A stretch of 64,000 nucleotides of DNA from Tritonibacter aquimaris. GTDB taxonomy: Bacteria > Pseudomonadota > Alphaproteobacteria > Rhodobacterales > Rhodobacteraceae. Positions 60,839 through 64,000 of the stretch are shown in pieces; position 1 is the first letter of the stretch; each line of letters opens with the position of its first letter. The notes beneath the pieces were generated by a model, which saw only the letters and a list, made by a program, of their open reading frames with translations, searched no databases and had not been told where the DNA came from. A program made the position numbers and the translations under genes. The stretch is taken from contig NZ_WIXK01000013.1 of the NCBI RefSeq assembly GCF_009617595.1, positions 21,092-85,091 on the forward strand. Direction: 5' to 3'.

Positions 60839-63135
60839 AGCCAGTTTTTACACGTCAGGGTAACTCGGAAAAGTTGAGACGTGACGCGGATGAATATTTG
60901 CGTCAAAGCGGCACCGGTGCCACATCAGATGTTTTTGGTAACACGCAAACCCACCACATTTTGCCCGTCGAGATATTTAATGACACGCGGCTTGATGAAG
61001 GTATCCTACAAGCCAGATTAGACTTTATTAATACCCATTTTCCAGATTTTAATATAAATGATGGTCAGTATTTACAAGTTCTGCCAAGCGATGCAGAAGC
61101 AATTGAGCAGGGAGTGAAGAAAAATTATTATGCGACCTTGCATGCTAATGGTTCTGGCCTGCACCGGGACTATAATCAATATGTTGCTGAAAATCTTGAT
61201 GCATTAATTGCCAGAGCGAATATGGATCCCAACTTTGATGTGGAGAAAGGGTTCGATCGCCTAGTCAACGCTCTTCGCACAGGTCTGGTAAGCACCGACC
61301 CAGCCGACATTTTGTTTAACTTAAGCCATAGAGATCCAGCAGTCGCTGAGCGCTTCAGAACACTTTTTGGGGATAAACGTGCGGATGAGATTCTATCGAA
61401 GGAAGAAGGAGAACTTAGCGCTCGAGACAAGGCTGATCTGAAAACAGCCAACGGTCAGCTCATCAAACATTTGCCGAGAAATCTTTACGAATATGAGCAT
61501 GTCGATAGATTTATTGATAAATTGGCAGATGGGGTTATTAAGATTGGTGAATTTACTTATTTTTCAGTTGGACCGGCCTCAGTAGGATTCGTTCTTCTTA
61601 CAGCGTCGACAAATGCTGTGGATGCTCATGGTTCAGCTGCGCTAGATGTTGGGGCTTTAGGGTTGGTCGGGTATGGGCTCTACCACGATGGGATTCTCGA
61701 AGATGCGAGCCTCCGCGGTGTTCTGAATTTGATTAAAAATTCTAATATTGTGGATCTGATTGCTGGTAGCGTAGACGATATTTTGGCGAATGCGACGCTC
61801 GATGTTGTGATCAGTGGTGCAGCAACTGCTTTGGGTGTCGGTTTGTTGTGGAATGGAGTTCAAATTCTTCAGAGTGCAGAAGGGTTTGATGATGCTTTGA
61901 CCTATGCAGCCTCGAAAGCGCCTAATGGTTCTCTGGTCAAAAAATTGGGGAACCTGGTTGCCAGCGTTAAAGAATTGGGGGCCGCCAGAGATGTTCGTAA
62001 AATCGCAAATCTTATTGAAGATACGGATGAAGAATTCGCCGCAGCCGTTGTAGCAGAGCTGAACTCTCTATTGAATGGTCTCGTTGGAGATGACAAAGAC
62101 GAGCCCTTCCAGGCAACTAGTTTGACAGGTGTAATAATACTGCTAGATAATGTAGATTTGGGTGACTTCGATCCGCGCGCAGAAGGTATTGATACGCTCG
62201 AAGGTAAAATTAAATTTGCTCTAGGCGAGAGCTTGTTTAAGGATAAGAAGTTTGCCGAATATGCGCGATTGTTTCCAAACGAATGTTTTGCTGCAGGCAC
62301 GAGTATCAATATGTGGCCTCTTGACGCTCGCATTCGTCCGAATTCGGAGGGGCAATACGATCAGGCTATGGTGCGCTCGGCTATATGGCAGAAATCAATT
62401 GAGCAGATTGAGGTTGGAGACGCCGTTGTAGCGTTTGATACAGATGGGAATATGGTGCCAGGGCATGTGCCGCGCGTCTTCCAGCAGGATTCTAAGATTG
62501 TTCTGAACTTCTTTGGCACACATGTTACACCTGGGCATGTTTACTACCGTGCAGATAGCCCTGCCGGCGGCAAGTATGAGACGCTTATCGACATATTGAG
62601 AAGTGATGGGATCATTCAGCGCCAAGACGGCACCCTCATCCGAGCCGCAACCAATATTCCGGTAGGCCACCCGCATGATCGATTTGTGAAAGCAGTCACC
62701 GGTGTACGACATTCAGACGGCAGCGTTGAGGTGCGGGAGAGTGGGCGCATTCGTATTGGTACGCGTTTTATACTCGATGGGAGCCATACCTTTTCTGTGG
62801 CTGAGCTTATTGAAGTAAATGGTGGGCGTGTTGGGGATGATGGTTTGATCTCTTCGGAAGGCCAAGACCCCGCACCCTTTCACTGGGAATTCGATGATGC
62901 GCTTCCCAAACCGGAAACATTTGTTTTGGCCTGCTCTGGGACAACCCTCGATGAGATCTATCAAGCTGCGGAATGGGAGAGCCAGCTTCCCTACCTGCCA
63001 GCGCCGATGGTCAAAGATGGTGGTCCAGTGCAATCATTTTCCGAAACATCTCGGGCATTAAAGACGCGTAACCAACCGATGATTCTCAATTTCGTTTCGT
63101 TAATGGCAGGCAATCCCCTCGAAGGCCAGGAGTGA
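60835..63135 (+). CDS. Nuclease-like protein with C-terminal Hint (intein-like) domain
   Basis: A 766-residue protein. Residues 36-50 hold GNTQTHHILPVEIFN, then ING-type and QVLPSD, then TLHANGSGLHRDYNQYV (residues 101-117). Together this is the AHH/HNH pattern (HH, N..LP, H..H..Y) of toxin nucleases. Residues about 230-370 are hydrophobic/Ala-rich, partly membrane-like. At residue 484 a Hint N-part starts (NECFAAGTSINM), with IEQIEVGDAVVAFD and HVTPGHVYY (TxxH block) following, and a long tail to residue 766. No VHN-type C-terminal Hint end is found in it. The order nuclease-before-Hint is opposite to most polymorphic toxins. ATGA overlap with the immunity-like gene. Confidence 0.68.
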   Translation: MKPVFTRQGNSEKLRRDADEYLRQSGTGATSDVFGNTQTHHILPVEIFNDTRLDEGILQARLDFINTHFPDFNINDGQYLQVLPSDAEAIEQGVKKNYYATLHANGSGLHRDYNQYVAENLDALIARANMDPNFDVEKGFDRLVNALRTGLVSTDPADILFNLSHRDPAVAERFRTLFGDKRADEILSKEEGELSARDKADLKTANGQLIKHLPRNLYEYEHVDRFIDKLADGVIKIGEFTYFSVGPASVGFVLLTASTNAVDAHGSAALDVGALGLVGYGLYHDGILEDASLRGVLNLIKNSNIVDLIAGSVDDILANATLDVVISGAATALGVGLLWNGVQILQSAEGFDDALTYAASKAPNGSLVKKLGNLVASVKELGAARDVRKIANLIEDTDEEFAAAVVAELNSLLNGLVGDDKDEPFQATSLTGVIILLDNVDLGDFDPRAEGIDTLEGKIKFALGESLFKDKKFAEYARLFPNECFAAGTSINMWPLDARIRPNSEGQYDQAMVRSAIWQKSIEQIEVGDAVVAFDTDGNMVPGHVPRVFQQDSKIVLNFFGTHVTPGHVYYRADSPAGGKYETLIDILRSDGIIQRQDGTLIRAATNIPVGHPHDRFVKAVTGVRHSDGSVEVRESGRIRIGTRFILDGSHTFSVAELIEVNGGRVGDDGLISSEGQDPAPFHWEFDDALPKPETFVLACSGTTLDEIYQAAEWESQLPYLPAPMVKDGGPVQSFSETSRALKTRNQPMILNFVSLMAGNPLEGQE

Positions 63136-63516
63136 TTCGAAGTAAAGTTTTCGCGAAGATGGAATAGGAAATCCTGAAGGCGAAGTGAGTCGCGCCGGGT
63201 TTGCCGGAGGTTGATTCCATTCGGTTGCTCGGAAATGTCTTTAGTTTTCGGGTCTCTGTAGGAATTGGCTTCTGCTTTCTCCGCCGTCTGCTTCCGATAG
63301 GCACAAGCAGACGGCGGTTGTTAGACTAATACACCCATTCGAGTGTTGCGTATTCCCCCGCCTCGCAGTCGGGCCAGGGGCCCCGGCGGTGAATGACCTC
63401 GGCCTGAAAAGGCCGTTATCGTCTCGAACAGAGAATTGTCATCGCTGTTGTCTTGCTCCCCTGAGAGTCCGCTAATCTGGGCTAGTTCTGTTCAGATTTT
63501 GATCTTCTGACCCGCC
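63136..63516. other. Non-coding stretch after the Hint gene
   Basis: About 380 bases without a supported gene apart from the hairpin at 63281-63317. It is more G+C-rich around 63360-63410 than the sequence before it. Confidence 0.3.
63281..63317. terminator. Perfect 13-bp hairpin after the Hint gene
   Basis: CCGCCGTCTGCTT pairs with AAGCAGACGGCGG around CCGATAGGCAC; TTGTTA follows. It lies 145 bases after the stop at 63135 and may end the operon, though the T-run is poor. Confidence 0.6.
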
Positions 63517-63627
63517 GCTCTCATGTTTGAGCAAGAGGTGCAGCCGACGATATCCAAAGCGCCGCCGTTCAGATGATAGCGCTTCCAATCGATCTCGTAG
63601 ATCAGCGTCAGCAAGCCGTTTCGCAGC
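63517..63627 (-). pseudogene. IS3-family orfB fragment
   Basis: Minus-strand reading frame gives AAKRLADADLRDRLEALS, then SERRRFGYRRLHLLLKHE, the helix before and the RRFGYRRLH block of IS3 (IS407-like) orfB. It is open only for about 40 residues and is followed by degenerate sequence. Confidence 0.65.
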
Positions 63628-63774
63628 GCGCCAGTAGACTGCATATTTACACCGAGCTAACGCGGTATTCTCAAAAACGCTGACGCGCAGTCTTTGTAAG
63701 ATTGTCCGTCATCACAGTTTTTGGCACCAGTGGCGGCTTGAACTAAGAGAGTTCGGCTCATCTGTTTGGTTTGG

Positions 63775-63935
63775 TTATGCGGCGCGTTGGCTGTGAAGCA
63801 AGCGGCGCGTGTCGAATGTATTTCGTTTGAGCCTTTCTCGCTGTTGTAGAATGGCTTTGTCGCGTCCGAAGTAGACGTCGACGAGTGTGTCGTTGTTTAG
63901 GCGCTCGTGGTAGCGCTGGTGGTTGTTTGGACCTG
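63775..63935 (-). pseudogene. IS3-family transposase C-terminal fragment
   Basis: Minus-strand frame reading NNHQRYHERLNNDTL, VDVYFGRDKAILQQRERLKR and ending in RRLLHSQRAA, the usual C-terminal end of IS3-group integrase-like transposases (compare YHESxNNLTPADVYFGR). Only the last ~50 residues remain; upstream (63936 on) is unrelated sequence. Confidence 0.72.
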
Positions 63936-63990
63936 TCGCGGTTTGATGCCGCTCCTTTGATAGCACTTACTGCAACAAAGGAGACTGACT

Positions 63991-64000
63991 ATGGGACAGA
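63991..64000 (+). CDS. Start of a further gene (cut by window end)
   Basis: ATGGGACAGA preceded by AAAGGAG at 63977-63983, a good ribosome site with 7-base spacing. An IS3-type orfA (MGQ...) would fit the surrounding transposon debris, but only three codons are seen, so identity is a guess. Confidence 0.4.

Larger units (their letters stand above)
47426..64000. mobile_element. Eroded genomic island at tRNA-Leu (left end only)
   Basis: From the tRNA to the end of the window the base composition is more A+T-rich, and the only recognisable mobility genes are damaged. They are a serine recombinase C-terminus, two IS3 transposase remnants at 47.9-49.1 kb and more at 63.5-64.0 kb. The cargo is a QueC-like enzyme and an RTX/Hint toxin-like locus. 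The right boundary lies outside the window; no second copy of the tRNA 3' end is visible. Confidence 0.6.

Overview
The window looks like a chromosomal piece of a marine Rhodobacteraceae (Roseobacter-group) alphaproteobacterium. This is an inference from gene content, not a database result. The basis is the tetrameric sarcosine oxidase operon, SecD and SecF as separate genes behind yajC, a ccmABCDG operon, alphaproteobacterial YfgM/BamB/Der order, a Rhodobacteraceae-type FliG, glnB-glnA, and a fused nnrE-nnrD gene. Almost all of 1-47,500 is dense, G+C-rich housekeeping sequence in short operons with clear hairpin terminators.

Layout of the core part: 1-4183 soxB(partial)DAG sarcosine oxidase; 4293-8048 a small exported protein, Fe-type superoxide dismutase, a LOG-family protein and a LysM cell-wall protein; 8255-10303 a TPP riboswitch and thiC; 11168-16149 a two-gene RND efflux pump; 16461-20034 YfgM-like protein, bamB and der; 20221-23177 a desaturase, a lysine-rich HhH protein and serS; 23431-27518 yajC-secD-secF plus a TauE-like permease and an Mth938-like protein; 27643-30377 ccmABCDG cytochrome c biogenesis; 30398-41377 mixed envelope, purine and chaperone genes (DUF1223, lipid A-type acyltransferase, FliG, purB, hydrolase-OsmC fusion, Nudix, lytic transglycosylase, Hsp70-like); 42506-44287 glnA and glnB; 44459-47342 NAD(P)HX repair and a glycosyltransferase-like protein.

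From tRNA-Leu(UAG) at 47426 to the end the sequence changes character. It becomes richer in A+T and carries wreckage of mobile DNA: a serine recombinase C-terminus whose frame runs into the tRNA, and several decayed IS3-family transposases at 47.9-49.1 kb and 63.5-64.0 kb. I read it as an eroded genomic island. Its cargo is a divergent QueC-like PP-loop enzyme and a row of four genes: a HlyC-type toxin-activating acyltransferase, a 3164-residue RTX protein, a DUF1629/Imm11-like putative immunity protein, and a 766-residue protein with an N-terminal HHILP (AHH/HNH-type) nuclease-like segment and a C-terminal Hint (intein-like) domain.

The most unusual observation is that the C-terminal end of a Hint domain (ending VHN) sits near the start of the giant RTX protein without a preceding Hint N-part, while a Hint N-part (starting CFAAGT) sits in the nuclease-like protein two genes downstream and lacks a VHN end. 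This could be a split, trans-acting intein-like pair joining a nuclease to an RTX body, or the scar of a collapsed tandem array. Sequence alone does not decide. No type I secretion genes are seen in the window.
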